Shown: one piece after another, positions 1 through 12,600 of the stretch
Numbering within the stretch: position 1 is the stretch's first letter
Layout: each line of letters opens with the position of its first letter
Source: Exophiala sp. HKRS030
Taxonomy: Eukaryota > Ascomycota > Eurotiomycetes > Chaetothyriales > Herpotrichiellaceae
Assembly (NCBI GenBank): GCA_023897205.1
Contig: JAHWDD010000009.1
Coordinates: 310,001 to 374,000, forward strand
Direction of reading: 5' to 3'
Length of the DNA: 64,000 bases
The notes under the pieces: generated by a model
Told to the model about the DNA's origin: nothing
Databases searched by the model: none
Seen by the model: only the letters and a program-made list of their open reading frames with translations
Position numbers and translations under genes: made by a program

Positions 1-1869
1 CTTGGCCCAGTGTCCGAGAGTCATTGCCGCCATGATCCAGAATCTTACAACCCCAGGGTGAGGGTTGATCTGGGCTTGTGGAGGGAGTTTTCCCGTGAGA
101 GCTGTTAAATGGTCCACGATGACCGCAAAATGTAGCAAGAATGTAAGATGATTGGTTGCGGAATGTTGGCAAGGTTGTCGTCGGCCTCATTCCCCGCAAC
201 CGGATGTTGATATCGGCAGTCGAGGTCGAGGTTGAGGTGAGGTCACGTGGAAAACGGAGTTCGTAGTCACGTGATATGAGAACTGCCGGTCATGTGACTA
301 GGTTGAGGGTGCAATTCTAGGATAGTGAGTCTATGCCGTTTCGGGTATGGTTGTCGGGCTAAGCACCCCGCTGCTTTTGATGGCCATGAACCTCGTACTT
401 AGTCAGCCAATTGCTTAAAGTACTGTGGAGGTAATCCCGAATCCCTTAACGGGGCCAAGGGACCCTCGATAAACAAGCTCCTTAAGAAGCTATGCGTGCG
501 TCGTAGTTCTAAATACTTCGTAGATCTTTATTTTCCTCTGCTGGTCACATGAGCATCGAATCGCTTGTCATGTCATTCGACCATGACCCTACTTGCTGAC
601 GATTTTCCTTGACCAGACATGCGCGGTGATGGCTACAGGCACGAAAATCATGGAAACCTTTGACCGACAGCGATTCTCAACCTATCCTTACGGTCATTAT
701 TTCCAAAAGGCCGGCGGCCAACCACCCTCGCTAACCAATCGTGAATGCAACCTCTCCCAAGTGTGGGGGATTTCATGCTGTAAGCTGCGATGATTTGTTA
801 CTTAGGTCCGTCTCCAACCACGCTTCCCTCTTACAACATTAGATGTTCTTTGAAAGGTGTTCTCTTCTACTTGAGATCGAGCAGGAAAGCCGAAACCCAA
901 CACTCAAGTTGTTGAATCTCAGCAGGACATACTTGATGCTGTGGAATTCAGGCGCGTCCTGCAAGTTACACACCCCTGAACAACAGACGCGCAAAATACA
1001 ATCTTTAGCCTGCTGTCATACGTCCTAAGCCCAATCTGCCTTCTCGCTTACGAAAATTTGAAATCATCCTACTCAAGGAGCGCTGAAGTTCGCTGCATGC
1101 CTCTGTCTGGCTGATAAGACAAGGGTTTTTAGTACGCCTTGAGCCTACCTTGCACTCTTATTATTGACTAGACTTTGTCATGTCTACAGGGCAATCCTCA
1201 GCATTGTACGCTAGATGAACACGATACTAGTGGCTGGTACTGCATCATATTAGTCAAAAGGGGAATAAAATTAGATCAGAGCGCAGAGCCACCGATATGA
1301 CTTGTGACGATTCGTGCGATCGTCGATGGCTCTTTAGCTAACATGCCCGCGAATACACCATCTTTCAAGCGAGCCCTCCTTCGATACATCGGTAGGGCAG
1401 TTAGGCTTGATCCAGATAGCTGCAGCGCTACGTACAGTAGTGGTAGTGCGCATTCTGATCTGTTCATTGGCTTGACAAGGTGCAAAACAAGCAACCGCAG
1501 ATGACAAAGCTTGGTTTTTAGTCACTTTGAAGAAAGCGCGGAGATTGGTCTGTCTTCTGCATGTTTATGTAGAGGCACCTACGACGGATTTCGGGGAGAG
1601 TCATTCCAACCACTCGCAAGGAGCTGCTTGGTCTTGCTTAGTTGGGTCTTGTCGGCGTCTTTGTACCGCCAGGGGAATATTGGGCAGGCAACAAAAGACC
1701 GATCAGTATCATTTGAGCAACAGTCGAGGGCGTTTGCTACTAAGGAGCGCGCCGGCCAGATGGACCCAGCGAAGTCTACAAGTCGGCGTTTCATGAAATA
1801 TAATAAATCATCTTTTCAAAACCATGAGCGAGTTTGTCGCAACAAGCGACGTCCAACTGATGAGATGGG
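1..1869. other. Intergenic region, no gene recognised
   Basis: Only short open frames (under about 130 codons) are present, and none shows a recognisable domain or a convincing splice structure. The first 300 bases carry a group of E-box-like sites, annotated separately. A gene lying mostly outside the window, or a degraded gene, cannot be excluded. Confidence 0.5.
244..298. promoter_or_regulatory. Cluster of CACGTG/CATGTG sites
   Basis: Two palindromic CACGTG hexamers (244-249 and 268-273), each preceded by T, are followed by a related CATGTGAC at about 291-298. CACGTG is the classical core of fungal bHLH factors such as Cbf1-type proteins, and CATGTGAC resembles the related E-box variants. 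Three in 55 bp suggests a regulatory cluster. The target gene may lie to the left of the window, because the next gene to the right starts 1.6 kb away. Confidence 0.35.
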
Positions 1870-3466
1870 ATGGAGTCCAATAAATATCACTTTGTGAACT
1901 CTTTCCCTTCGCGGGGACCCCGCACTCGTAGAGCCATTGAACTCGAGCAATCGTCGGCGAGGGCGCACGCTGCCAGGATATCGTCCTCAAGAAGAGTGCA
2001 GCATCAGCGTTCTCAGAAAGAGTACCGAGAGGCGATCCTCCATGGAGACAGACTCGATGACCAAAAGTCATTGCTCTATACACAACAAGCATCGAAACTC
2101 CCAATTCAGGTCCGGCAGAAAGTCCCCAGAAAATCAGACCCGCAATCGAGTCGAATGGTCGACGAGCCACGGCATTGGCCCATGAAAGTATCAAGGCCCA
2201 TCAACGTGAGCACGTTGGACCCCTTTCTAAGCCCAGCAGTTGACCTTTCCATACCCGATAGACATCTGTTGCACTATTGTAAGTTGCAAGACCGTGACCC
2301 GATATTGAGAGGCGAGCTAATCACGACTAGACTTGACGAAGGTGCCGAATATAATCTTTGGCGTCCCATCGATACAGGTTTCGCACATGATTAGAAGCGC
2401 CATCATAGGAGGGCTATCCACAAGCGAATTCTCGCTCACCATGGTCTTGCTCTCCATTGAATGTGGAGATGTGAGTTTCCAGCCAACAGAATTAGAACGA
2501 CAGCAATCGATACTAAGACGCCGTGGCCGTGCGTATAAATTGATAAGAAATTACGTTGCTGATGCCCAGGAAAATGCCAAATGGTTGGAAGACTTTACCG
2601 TGTCATTAGGAACCATGGCTGCCACGGAAAAACGTCTGGGCAATACCCAGATTTATGAACACCACACGCGCGCGGTTAAAAAGCTCGTCGATCTCCAGGG
2701 CGGACTCAAGACCATTCGAAAGATGGATCCGGCTATGGCACTGATGCTTGTCAACATTTTGATTGAGATTGGTGTCCCTGACCTTCATCGCCTTCATGGG
2801 CCGTCAGAAAGTGTAGCCCACCTCCAACAGAAAATGCGACAATTCCAAGCATGGAATTATTGGATAAGAATCCACGATACTTCCTCGATCGCCTTCGTAA
2901 GCAGTAGAATCGACTCAAAATCTACAGCGCCGCGCCAATCGTATACGAATCATCTGAGACACTGGGTTCGTAAATTCAACGATCCCATCTTGGCTGATTA
3001 CATTAAAATCCCCTCGGGACGGATGAGCGGAGACGAGTATCGATGCTACTTAGCTGTGCTCTTCATCATCAACACCGCCTTTTGGGCGTTTCGAGACAGT
3101 GAGACCATCAGCGACATTTATCTCCGAGACCTATCGAATTCTGCGAAAAAGAGTGTGACAGAAGATTCAGTCCTTCGATGCTTCGGTACCAAGTCTCCCA
3201 CGATAACTCTTCTTATCATGATGACTCATTCCGCCGCCGGCTACGAAAAACCTAATCAGACCACAGGAGCCGTCTTCGCCGTGGAGGAACTGCTGGATTT
3301 CGTCGAACTCATGATGAGGACGACATCCCAAACTCGGGACATTGTTTTGCGAGCGTTGTGGTCCTATCTATCCTGTTTGGACGTCTGTGACATCGCATAC
3401 TTGAGTCATGCGACGCTTGACAACGTAGCAGCTGAAATAGAAGATGAGTGGCGGCAGGCAAAATGA
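1870..3466 (+). CDS. Fungal-specific transcription factor-like protein (PF11951 type, no zinc cluster)
   Basis: Two exons, 1870-2278 and 2331-3466, are joined by a 52-nt intron with a GTAAGT donor and CTAATC...CTAG acceptor, giving 514 residues. The join restores a continuous frame (LLHYY-LTKVPN). The N-terminus has the basic stretch (RSHAAR-like, residues about 15-45) seen in ascomycete proteins that carry the fungal transcription factor region (PF11951) without an N-terminal Zn2Cys6 finger. The middle contains a LVDLQGGL motif followed by a conserved alanine/leucine-rich helix. Start chosen at ATG 1870, because the basic N-terminus follows directly. Family membership is inferred from motif pattern; target genes are unknown. 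The neighbour downstream on the other strand is a pseudogene. Confidence 0.75.
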
Positions 3467-4090
3467 TGGTGGTAATCACGGCCACGGTGGACCAGCGGCT
3501 CCTCTTTTGCGATTTCTTGACTATTGCGATCAAGGTCCAGACAATGATGGCAAATGTCCACAGATGATATCTTGCGTTTCATCCAATAATACACTTACTT
3601 TCCATCGAAGCAGTGTCAATCGTTTAACGTTCATATATGCATTCCATTTCAGGCTTAAGAATACGACTTGTCAAGGAATGCCTGGTAGGAAGTGAAATTG
3701 AGGCCCAGGCGCTAGCGGCTACTTGTGTTGAAGACTGAGATCCGCAGGGCGTGAAGCATATCTTGATGATAAGCTGCTTGTACCGCAAGAGGGCTGAGAT
3801 TATGCCGACGCGATTTGGGGCGAGATCGTGCATGGAGTTGGCCGTCGAAGTGCAAGCGTTGCCGAAGCAGTCCTGCAACAAATGTCACATGGGGACTGTG
3901 GTTCCAGATTGCGCAAGTTGTGTCAGAAATGTACACCCACGTAAGCATCAAGTCGTATGGAAGTACGAAAGAGTGTCGGAAGGAATATTTCCCTCCGCTC
4001 GGACACCCGCATCCGTTGACTGACATAGTGGATGGAATATGTTACTCTCGTTGGCCCATTCGACGATGAATGAGCTGGGGTATATTCTTG
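3467..4090. other. Intergenic region between a TF-like gene and an MMSDH pseudogene
   Basis: No supported gene. One frame on the minus strand is open for about 60 codons across 3960-4140, but it has no start, no recognised family, and overlaps the end of the pseudogene in another frame. Confidence 0.4.
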
Positions 4091-5060
4091 TTAACGCCAG
4101 CGAGGGATAATCGTCGTCTTCGATGTAAAGTCCTCCATGTTCCGGCTGCGTGGATTCAAATCACCAATGTATGAGTCCTTGTTACTCGTTCTGGTGACAG
4201 GTGCGAATGCCGCCAACACTGGTATATTTACACGAATTTGACTCACATTCACTAGCTGTTGAAGTTTAAGGGTTTGGAGTTGGCTCGTCGTGAAGATACT
4301 GCAACCATTTCCGTATCTGATCTCATTCACTCGCTCAATAACTGCCGTCAATGTTGCAACCTCCCCACAGATGAGGACTGGTCCGAATATGTCATCTTAG
4401 TAGAACCACATGCATGGTCGCATATCGGTGATGATTGTGAGCCCTATATACTTTCCGGGAGGGTAGCCTGGTGTGTTGCAGGAACGCCCATCGAAGTAAA
4501 ATCGTTGCACTATCTCCACTGGCCGACTTACTGATACGACAAATGTGGCCATGGGCATCCGAATTGGTCAGAGAACCAATGTCAACATTTGGCTGTGGAC
4601 GGTGTCCAAGCCTCGAAGATTTTGCGCTTTCCACCAAATGACCCGGCTATTCTTTGGCAGAGTCACAGCATTCCAAGATGATTAGACTCATACATCTTTG
4701 ACCTGCCGAATCAACAGCAATCAGACTTCTCAGAATCTATTCCTTTGCTGCCAGATTGGACAACCAGACGCTTCAGTTCTATTCATGATTCATCATAGCA
4801 ACCGCCTTTAGAACTTCCTTGTGTCCATTTTCAGAAGCGGGAAACACGTCATTTCACCTGAGAGGTCTTCGATGGACATGTGCGATGGAAGCGAGGAGGA
4901 GCTTCACCACCTCCATGCCCGTTTCTCTGTGGCAGTAGGAGGAGATTTAGAGGGATCGTTTCTCCGGATCCTCGAGGTGCCATGGTCAGGGTCCCGCAGT
5001 CAAAGGCACCCAGTCTTTTCGAGAAGTTGAATGGTTCGCTTCTTACAGTCTCGGAAAGGA
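4091..5060 (-). pseudogene. Methylmalonate-semialdehyde dehydrogenase (aldehyde dehydrogenase) pseudogene
   Basis: Read on the minus strand, this segment carries the C-terminal half of a CoA-acylating aldehyde dehydrogenase in the correct order. In order: a weak PFNF...CGT match (about 4980-5030), AGQRCM around the catalytic cysteine (codon 4692-4694), NVDIG, ATILL then DGR, PPGKYIG, DDIFGPVL (just below 4397), RYGNGCSIFTT, VNVSQIRVNIP and a terminal RWR. Intact copies act in mitochondrial valine and pyrimidine catabolism. This copy is disabled by TAG at 4647-4649, TAA at 4397-4399 inside the IFGP block, and a one-base frameshift near 4490. The N-terminal half is poorly recognisable or lost. 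There is no sign of splicing that would bypass the stops. Confidence is high for the family and high that it is non-functional. Confidence 0.85.
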
Positions 5061-5909
5061 CACCTGTTTTTGGTCCCAAGTGATGGACGCGTGGTGTATG
5101 AGAAGGTACAGTAAGTTGATCTCCAACCGAGGGAAGTCGATCAGGGAGGTGGGGTCCGACACAGGAAGGGACCAGAGGAGGCCGTCATCTTGGCATTGAG
5201 ACAAGAAACCTCCCAAAAGCGGCGGCCCTGATTGCCAGATTCGGCGGGAAACTTCCCAGGCCTGCTTTGAGCTGTTTAGTTAGTCGTGTCACACTGGGAT
5301 CCTGAGAAGCGAGAGTTCCTGGAATGAGCGTCTTTCAAGCGCAGTTACTGATCGACACTTCGAACATCGGCATGAATTGGTGATCCTTCAAGACTATTGA
5401 GATATCTTTGTTCACTTGAGCATCAGCAGCCCGTTATTGTATAGGTCATTCAATAGCGCCCAAGGCTGGCAGGTGTGTGGAATACGTTTTTCAGGATGAC
5501 CATCATCTATCAGCACAAGTCTCGAGACGGGATAGGCATGGAGAATCACTACTGGAGTGAGCAAAGAACGCATTGATTTGATCTAATGATGACCCAAGTT
5601 CAATTTTACTTGCCTCCTTTCCTGTTAATCATCCCCAGATTTGCGCTTGCCTGATATTCACTTTCCACGGCTGGGAACAATGATAACCCGCTTGAGCTCT
5701 TGCCCTTTGGGAAGCAACGCCAACATCGACAGCTCCCATGAGGTGTGGAAGATAATGTGGCCAGTCTCTTAGTGAGAACCCCTTGAACTCCAGTCTGTTC
5801 TTCCACATGGTTTCTTCTACTGCTTCTTGGCCTCCACCCTTGTCGCTGGACGTCTTCGATTAATCAACCTCCGCCTAAGGAATCGTGCTTAGGCCCAGTC
5901 CGAGCGACC
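5061..5909. other. Spacer, possibly decayed 5' half of the MMSDH pseudogene
   Basis: The missing N-terminal half of the minus-strand dehydrogenase pseudogene should lie here, but no motif of that half could be recognised. The right edge is the presumed promoter of the plus-strand gene starting at 5910. No other gene is supported. Confidence 0.35.
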
Positions 5910-8900
5910 ATGCACAGTGTCGTTGAAGATCCTACCAGATCTTCCATGAAAACTACTTGTCCTATGTCAGGACCCTCGTCAGTGACCTATGACGGACTCG
6001 TTGGATTTGATGAGGAATCTTGTCGCTTTTTCCTGCGGGAAGTTGGGAAAAAAGTGGTCCCATTCTATCCCTTCTCTTTCGGCATGGAGGAAGTCTACAG
6101 CTTGATAATTGAACGCTACGGCTATTCTGGAGTGCCTGATGCGACAAGTGTTCTTCAAGACCTTCTCGAGAATGAGCGTACTGCTGGTGGTTTAGGCGAC
6201 GATGGTGATGTCTGGCGCTCTTGGCGGCACAGCTGGCGACATAGAAATGTACAGTCCTTCTCACATGATCTAACTCTGCTGACCCTTTTCAGGATGACTC
6301 GCTGAATCCATTCATCCCCAAAGTTAGCAGCTTTGTTTTGCTCCCTCCTACGTCTCCGAGAACGAGAATGTGCAAATCCGAGAACTTTATTCGAGCTAGC
6401 GAACAAGAGTGGACAGATACGCAGGACCACAACATGACCAGTGAATCTTCGGAAACAGCGATGGCAACCCTCGGAGGATATTGCGGAGCATTAAAACCTT
6501 TGTCAGAACGATCATCGACGCTACTACCAGCCCCAGCTTGCGCCCATCAACGTTGCCGGACTGCGTTAACGCTGACCGAAAACTTTATAGTCCAGAACAC
6601 TTCTCAAGTTGAACACTTGCCATTCACGCCTACTCGAGATCGCTCTCTTCCAGGTCCACCCAGCATATCTGCAAAAGATGCATCAAAACTACAACTACGT
6701 CAAACCCCAGACAAGCATCACTCCACTCCGGGGACTCCGGCATCTCTCCCCTACGTTGATTTCACTCAATCTCCCTCCTTCCATCGAAGTAGGCATCGTC
6801 CTACCATTGCTAAATCCCAAAACTTAGGCGACAAGCAAGTCATCGATGGATCCAAGTCTCACGTGAGGGCTTGTGGCACTCTTGAAAAACTCGATCGCGG
6901 ACTTGAAAATCTACAAGAGGAGCTCGAGCTCGATCTTCCATCACTCTGCGAAACAGACATAGACCCGTCGATTCTACTAGCATTAAAAATAATGGAAGGA
7001 GAGGAGATGCAAACCGATCGACCAACAACGATTCTAAGAGGAGGAGAAGTTGAGATAGATGAAGAATGCTTATATAGACGGACTGGCTCGCAAGTTAGAG
7101 GCACACGTCTCCAGTCGACTACCCTCCGAACATCCGCATCGACTTTGGCCTCAATTGGCATTGAAAAGGCGGCGTCCAGCGTTGACTTCGACGAGCGTTG
7201 CAAAGCAACTTCCAACCAGCCTCAACAGGGCCATGTCAATCGCTCGGCTTCTAAAGGTCCAGAGATAGACCCAGCCCTTACTGTGAACAGTGTTGATACA
7301 AGACCTCAGTCGACATCTACTCGGAGGCTGACCGAAGAAATCCCGGGTGCAAACACAATGCGTGCAATTAACCGTGAAGCAAGGTTGATTAATGGTCAAT
7401 TCTGCAATCCTCGGGTGTGGAAACGCTTCTCCACGCCACCACTACTTGAAGTCAAGGAAAGGACAACACGAACACTAGAGCACCAAACCGCCACTGGAAG
7501 ATTCAGCTGGGCCTCCAGTAAGCCAAGACGCGATTCTCGTAACAGTCTGCTTGAAGGACTACGCAGTGCTTTTCGGAAAGACACCCGCCCAAAAAATGGA
7601 AAATCCCCAGTGAAGATTGAGGGTAATGCTCAGCTTCACCTAACAAACACGTCCCTCAAGCGCGACCACAACATTGCAAACTTGTCTACACATGTGACAC
7701 AACGATCCGCAAATGTGTTCGCTCTGGACGGTGCATGTGACGAAATGGCGTTGTCATCGAAACCGGTATCCCCAGATATCAACAAGGCCCTTCCTTTGAG
7801 TCCTGGTGAATTGATGCGCTCTCTTTCCAGTCGACAGCATACTCGTTCCCAATCATCTGCGTTTAGCAGTATCCCGACCTTTGAATCGCCCTCCAGAGGA
7901 ATGAGAAGATCCCAAAGCTGTCGTGACTCCGCGACCAGCTCTCATTACAGCCTCAGTCGTTATATCCTGTCTCATCATAATCTTCTACCGTACGACGAAA
8001 ACAGTGTACCTCATAAAGTACCCATCTTGGAGCCAACCAAGGCAACACCAACCTCACCTTCGTAAGCAACAATATAACTTGTTCAGCTAAGAGTATTTCT
8101 GATGATGTGCAAGGTGTCAGTCATACTCCAGCATTGCAAGGTCAAATCCCTATTGCCCGCAAAAGATCTCTCTTTCACCTGTCCGTCCTCCCTATCCTTT
8201 GTTTTCAACGGGCGAACCACAAACCGCGAATCAGGGGCCAGAACCTGGAGCACCGCCAATTCCAGATTTCCAGTCACCAGTCTTCCCCAGTCCTACACTT
8301 CAAGCGTCAAGCCCTGAGATGGCGTCGTTTGAAGAAAAGAGCCTACCAAGTACCCCAAAGCGCGGAATGAAGACGCTGTTTGGTTTACGCAAGAGTCCAA
8401 CAAAGCGCATTGGATCTCCAGAGAGTCCAACAAAGCGCATTGGATCTCCAGAGAGTCCAACAAAGCGCATTGGATCTCCAGAGAGTCCAACAAAGCGAAT
8501 GGGATCTCCAGAAACTCAGTACTCAAGACCAACACCCCCATCAATGATGCAGAGTAGTAAGACAAAGCAAATCCTTTACAACACAGACTCTGTTCCTTTG
8601 GTAAGTCCTTGCATTGTTAGGGTCGCTCTGAACTATGCTGACTGTCGAGCCCACCAAGCCATCCCACCATCCGAATGATTTTCATTACCATATTGATCCG
8701 CGAAGCATTATGGCAGCTCCTCGGCAGACCAATATCTCGCTAGATCCTCCCACGCAGTCAATGCTCCAAGCAGATCTAGACCTCATGATCGTGATCTCCG
8801 CCAATGCTTTTCTGCTCATTGAAGCAAGTGCGAGGCGTCTAGCACCTTCTGTCATCATCTCTGAACAGCAAAAGTGGGCTGCTCGCGGCCAGACCCCAGT

Positions 8901-9216
8901 CATTGACTTCCAGTACGATAGCACTACACAGCGCTCGATTGTTTCCAACAGCCTTGGACTTCTCAAATTTAATGGCGCTGCCAAAGACAATAGACACGCG
9001 GTAAATACTGGGCTGACTGCCTGGTTGAATGTCACCGAATTCCTCTCTCAACGCGTCTACTGCCAACCGGACACATTGATTCGAAATCTTTTGCACGACG
9101 CATCCAAAGTCCTGGAGTTGTTGGGAGCCCCACCTCGCACAATGTTGGCATTCCAGGACCTGCAGATCAAGACACTGACACACATGAATCATGTGCAAAG
9201 AATGCGCGTACACTGA
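5910..9216 (+). CDS. Large serine/proline-rich hypothetical protein with 10-residue tandem repeat
   Basis: A four-exon model gives 1053 residues: 5910-6248, 6293-8061, 8114-8600, 8650-9216. Introns are 44 nt (GTACAG...TTTTCAG), 52 nt (GTAAGC...CAAG) and 49 nt (GTAAGT, CTGAC, GAG), and every junction keeps the frame. The second acceptor could instead be at 8140, also in frame. Residues about 25-90 and the last 190 look folded (LDLMIVISANAFLL and following). The centre is disordered, rich in Ser, Thr, Pro and Arg, with TPG and SP phospho-type sites. A SPTKRIGSPE unit is repeated four times at 8392-8511. No domain was recognised. The disordered, SP-rich make-up would suit a phosphorylated scaffold, but that is inference only. 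Confidence 0.6.
8392..8511 (+). repeat. 30-bp in-frame tandem repeat, four copies
   Basis: Four head-to-tail 30-bp units encode SPTKRIGSPE. The first three are essentially identical and the fourth has two or three substitutions (Ile to Met). The unit length is a multiple of three, so copy-number change would leave the reading frame intact. It lies inside the third exon of the hypothetical gene 5910-9216. Confidence 0.9.
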
Positions 9217-9659
9217 CTGGAAAATGAGCTTCACGGGGGAGAATTCACACCTTTTGGACTTTCACGGGCTTCTTGTATCAGTGGGGGTCAAATGCGAGGG
9301 CTGTTCTGAGGTTATGACTCGAGTGTATCTGATGTATGTATATTCTAAACAAGTGATCGCTCACTGCTTGCGATACGATATTGCCCACCATAGTCAGGCA
9401 TCTCCGAGAGTTTTGGGGTTTTACATCTGTTCTACTCCAACTCGCTTCTGCTGAGATATCATCTTGCTTTTGATTCCTGGTCTCTTGTCGATTCATGTAC
9501 ATCCTGCTCACGTATGTCAGCCCAAATGTGATTTATGCAACCTTCAGCAATGGCAGCCGTGATGACACTCCGGGTCTTCTTCTCATTCCGGACTAATTTG
9601 TCAATATCGTTTTCTTGCTATGAGCAACGCCCTTTTATCAACCAATGCTATTTTGCACA
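9217..9659. other. Convergent intergenic spacer
   Basis: This region lies between the 3' end of the plus-strand hypothetical gene and the 3' end of NUP192 on the minus strand. Nothing beyond presumed 3' untranslated regions is seen. Confidence 0.5.
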
Positions 9660-12600
9660 TCAGGAGAATCCAACCGCAACAGGACCAAGACCGGCATCAT
9701 CTTCGAACTAAATACGTCAGAATGTTAGTAAAAGCGACGGTAAAAAATGGATGGTATAAGCAACCTACTTCAATGAAACCACACAATGTCGCTAATCCGG
9801 TGTAGCAGCGCACACATTCGGCAACCAGAGGTCGACTTTCCTGGGCAACTTTTCCATTGACACCGAGATGCTTTTTGAAGAAGCCTACCACGTTTGCTCT
9901 GTAATCGACAAGAAACGACCGGGATAGGTACTGAATCTGTTCGTTCTGTGCGCCTCGGGATGTGAAAGTCGAGAGGAGGACTCGAAGCGTGAATGAAGTG
10001 AGCGAGTAATAAGTATGAAGTGCTGCTTGAGCTGCTGCGGAGAAAGGAATCGTTGTTTCGTTGTCGTCGTTGGTTGGCAAGGCGAGGCCGAGGTCTGGGT
10101 CGGCGTTGAATAATAGTGTCTCTCGAATAGCAGATACGAGGCCTCCATCAAGAAGAGCTCCTGCTCCCTCACGAGTTCTGGATATTTGCAAAAGAAGAAG
10201 CATACGTGCCTCGAAAATGGAGAGAAGGTGTGGACGATCTGATCTTGTTAGCACATTGTGGTTTACTGTTCTGTTGGTGAGATTCTTACGCGTAGCTTCA
10301 TAGTCCTGGAAATCGGAAGAGATGTGCTTGAGTGGATCAATCAATATCTCTAATGCGTTGGCTTTGACCACGGCATTGAGGATGAAGGTTGACTTCTCCA
10401 CTCGGGCTAACGAGGTAAGCAATGCAAGCAGATTGAACGCATTCATTCGACAGGCGTCAACCCCATCGTCAGCATCATCGCATAAAACTTGAATCAAGCG
10501 TTGGCTAGCAGAACGTACACAGTCCATGGCATTGCGACGGGCTCTTGCATTGACATCTGCGCTCGATCCTTGCGACACAAGTATCCTGCTGAGGTACTGC
10601 GCACAGATGCTGTAAAATAAGGTCCGAAGCTGTGTGTTTGACTCTGAAATCGATATACCCTCGATAGACGCCCTGAATAACTGGAATAACTTCTCAGTTA
10701 TCATGTTGTCCAGATGATGCTGTGAACCCTTGCCTGTGGATTCAGATAGGGAGAAAAGTAGCACATCAGCAGCTCTGGCAAGCTCCACCACATCTTCGGG
10801 GTCATCTGTGATGTAGGCATCGAGTTTCGGAAGCATCTTTTGTAACATCTGTAAAACGAATTGAGACCGTGCTTGTGGGTCCATTGGACAACATTCAATG
10901 ACGGCGATGATCATGTTCATGTATTCATGCAAAGCATCTGCGCGTGCTTTTCGAACGACGATTACTCTATTTCGAGCTTCCAAAGTGGCAATGATCCTGT
11001 CACTTTCCTCAATGATTTCTAACTCAACCTCAGCTTGTTTGCTGCTTGAAATTTCTGCATTGCGATGTAAAAGCTCTAGCCCATAAGCACTTAGCCACTC
11101 GCGACACATGCCGATGTTGTACAAGGACGGAAGCCCATCTGCCGATTCCAATAAAAAGGTCTCGAAATCAACATCACCATAATAGTGGGTGGCGAGACTG
11201 AAAGACGCAGATAAGTCCAATTCCAAGAAATCGAATAAGGAAAAAATGTCTGCGTGACTGATGACTGAGCCGTCTACATCGGTGGTTCTGCCTTGGAGAG
11301 TAGAAAGTGCTTGCCGGAGTGCAGTACTCAGTTGGTCGCCAGCCGCTGCCCTCAGCTCAGCTTCAGTGTAGTTAAACAGAGCGGCCCGGAAGTCCAGATA
11401 TTTGGCCAGTGCTTCTGCAGAAGTAGCAAACCAGAATTCGTCCCTTTGCAAGATCGAGTAATCGTCCCACAAAGTCTGTTGAGAGAGAATTGGTATGCTG
11501 ATATATTGTGCTTGTAAAAACTGCAGTCTCCGCAGCTGTCCAATTACGACCGTACTAGACAATGATGACGTCCATAGATATCTCAAGACATTCAGAGAGG
11601 CAGCTTTGAGATGTATGAGCCAAGATGTCAGAGAAACGCCATCATCAAAAGGATAGTTTTGTGCCAAAGACACAACAGCATTGAGAACAGCAGTGCCCTC
11701 ATTGATAGAGTCTGAGATGAATAGTGCCTCACCAATCCGATCGAAACCAAGGAGAAGATGTGCAAGGTTCGGCGCGTCGGCTTGTGTATCCAGACAAGCG
11801 TTGAAGAAAGCCAAAATGCCGTCCTTGCTGAGGTAGCCTATGGAGCGGTATCCGTCCTCGAGCTCTCGAAGGTTAATCTGGAGTCTTGTAGTGAGGTTGT
11901 CGGAAAAAAGGTCCAGTTCAAAGCCGGGCTGAGAACCGAGGCAGTCCACAAGCCGTCTGGGCAGGTCACGCGACGTCTCGGTCGATATGGGATAACTATT
12001 GATCTTTGTAGAACTTGATAGCTTTTGAAGAAGGGCAAGTGATCGTAATGATAGCTCGGCATTGCTTGAGGCAGCAAATTGACACAACTTGAGTATCACG
12101 TCTGGGTTTGCGGTGAAGGATTCTTCCACCGACGTGATATTTGCTCGAATCTGCCGATCTGAGCCTTGACGCGATTGTAATAATGGCCTTACAATGTCGA
12201 AATAGGTTGGCTGCAACTCCAGGACCTTGTTGATAACATCGATTGCCCTTTGGAGACCTAGTAACAATGGCGAATCGGGAAAAGCCTCTTCAATGGTATC
12301 AGTTGAGACTCGGAATAATGTCATGATGAATCTATTCACTTCGGTGCTGAAAATCCATTGCATGAGTCTAGCGAAGGGGCTAGTCTGGGCGTAGCTCATG
12401 GCGCCTGGGTTGTCCTGTGAAACATGTCCCTGTTTCGTTGACCGGCCCAGCATAGCAAGGTAGTCCTCATTGAAACCTTCCAAGCCGACGGCAATAAAAT
12501 CCAGGCAGTGAAAAGTTCCGATTGATCGTTGCAGTTCGTCGCTAACCTCTGGAAGTCGTCGTACCATGATGTGGCTACAGACGAAATCAATGTAAGGTTC

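Noticed and set aside
3960..4140. Minus-strand open frame of about 60 codons with sensible composition
   Set aside because: It overlaps the end of the MMSDH pseudogene in another frame, lacks a start codon and matches no family.
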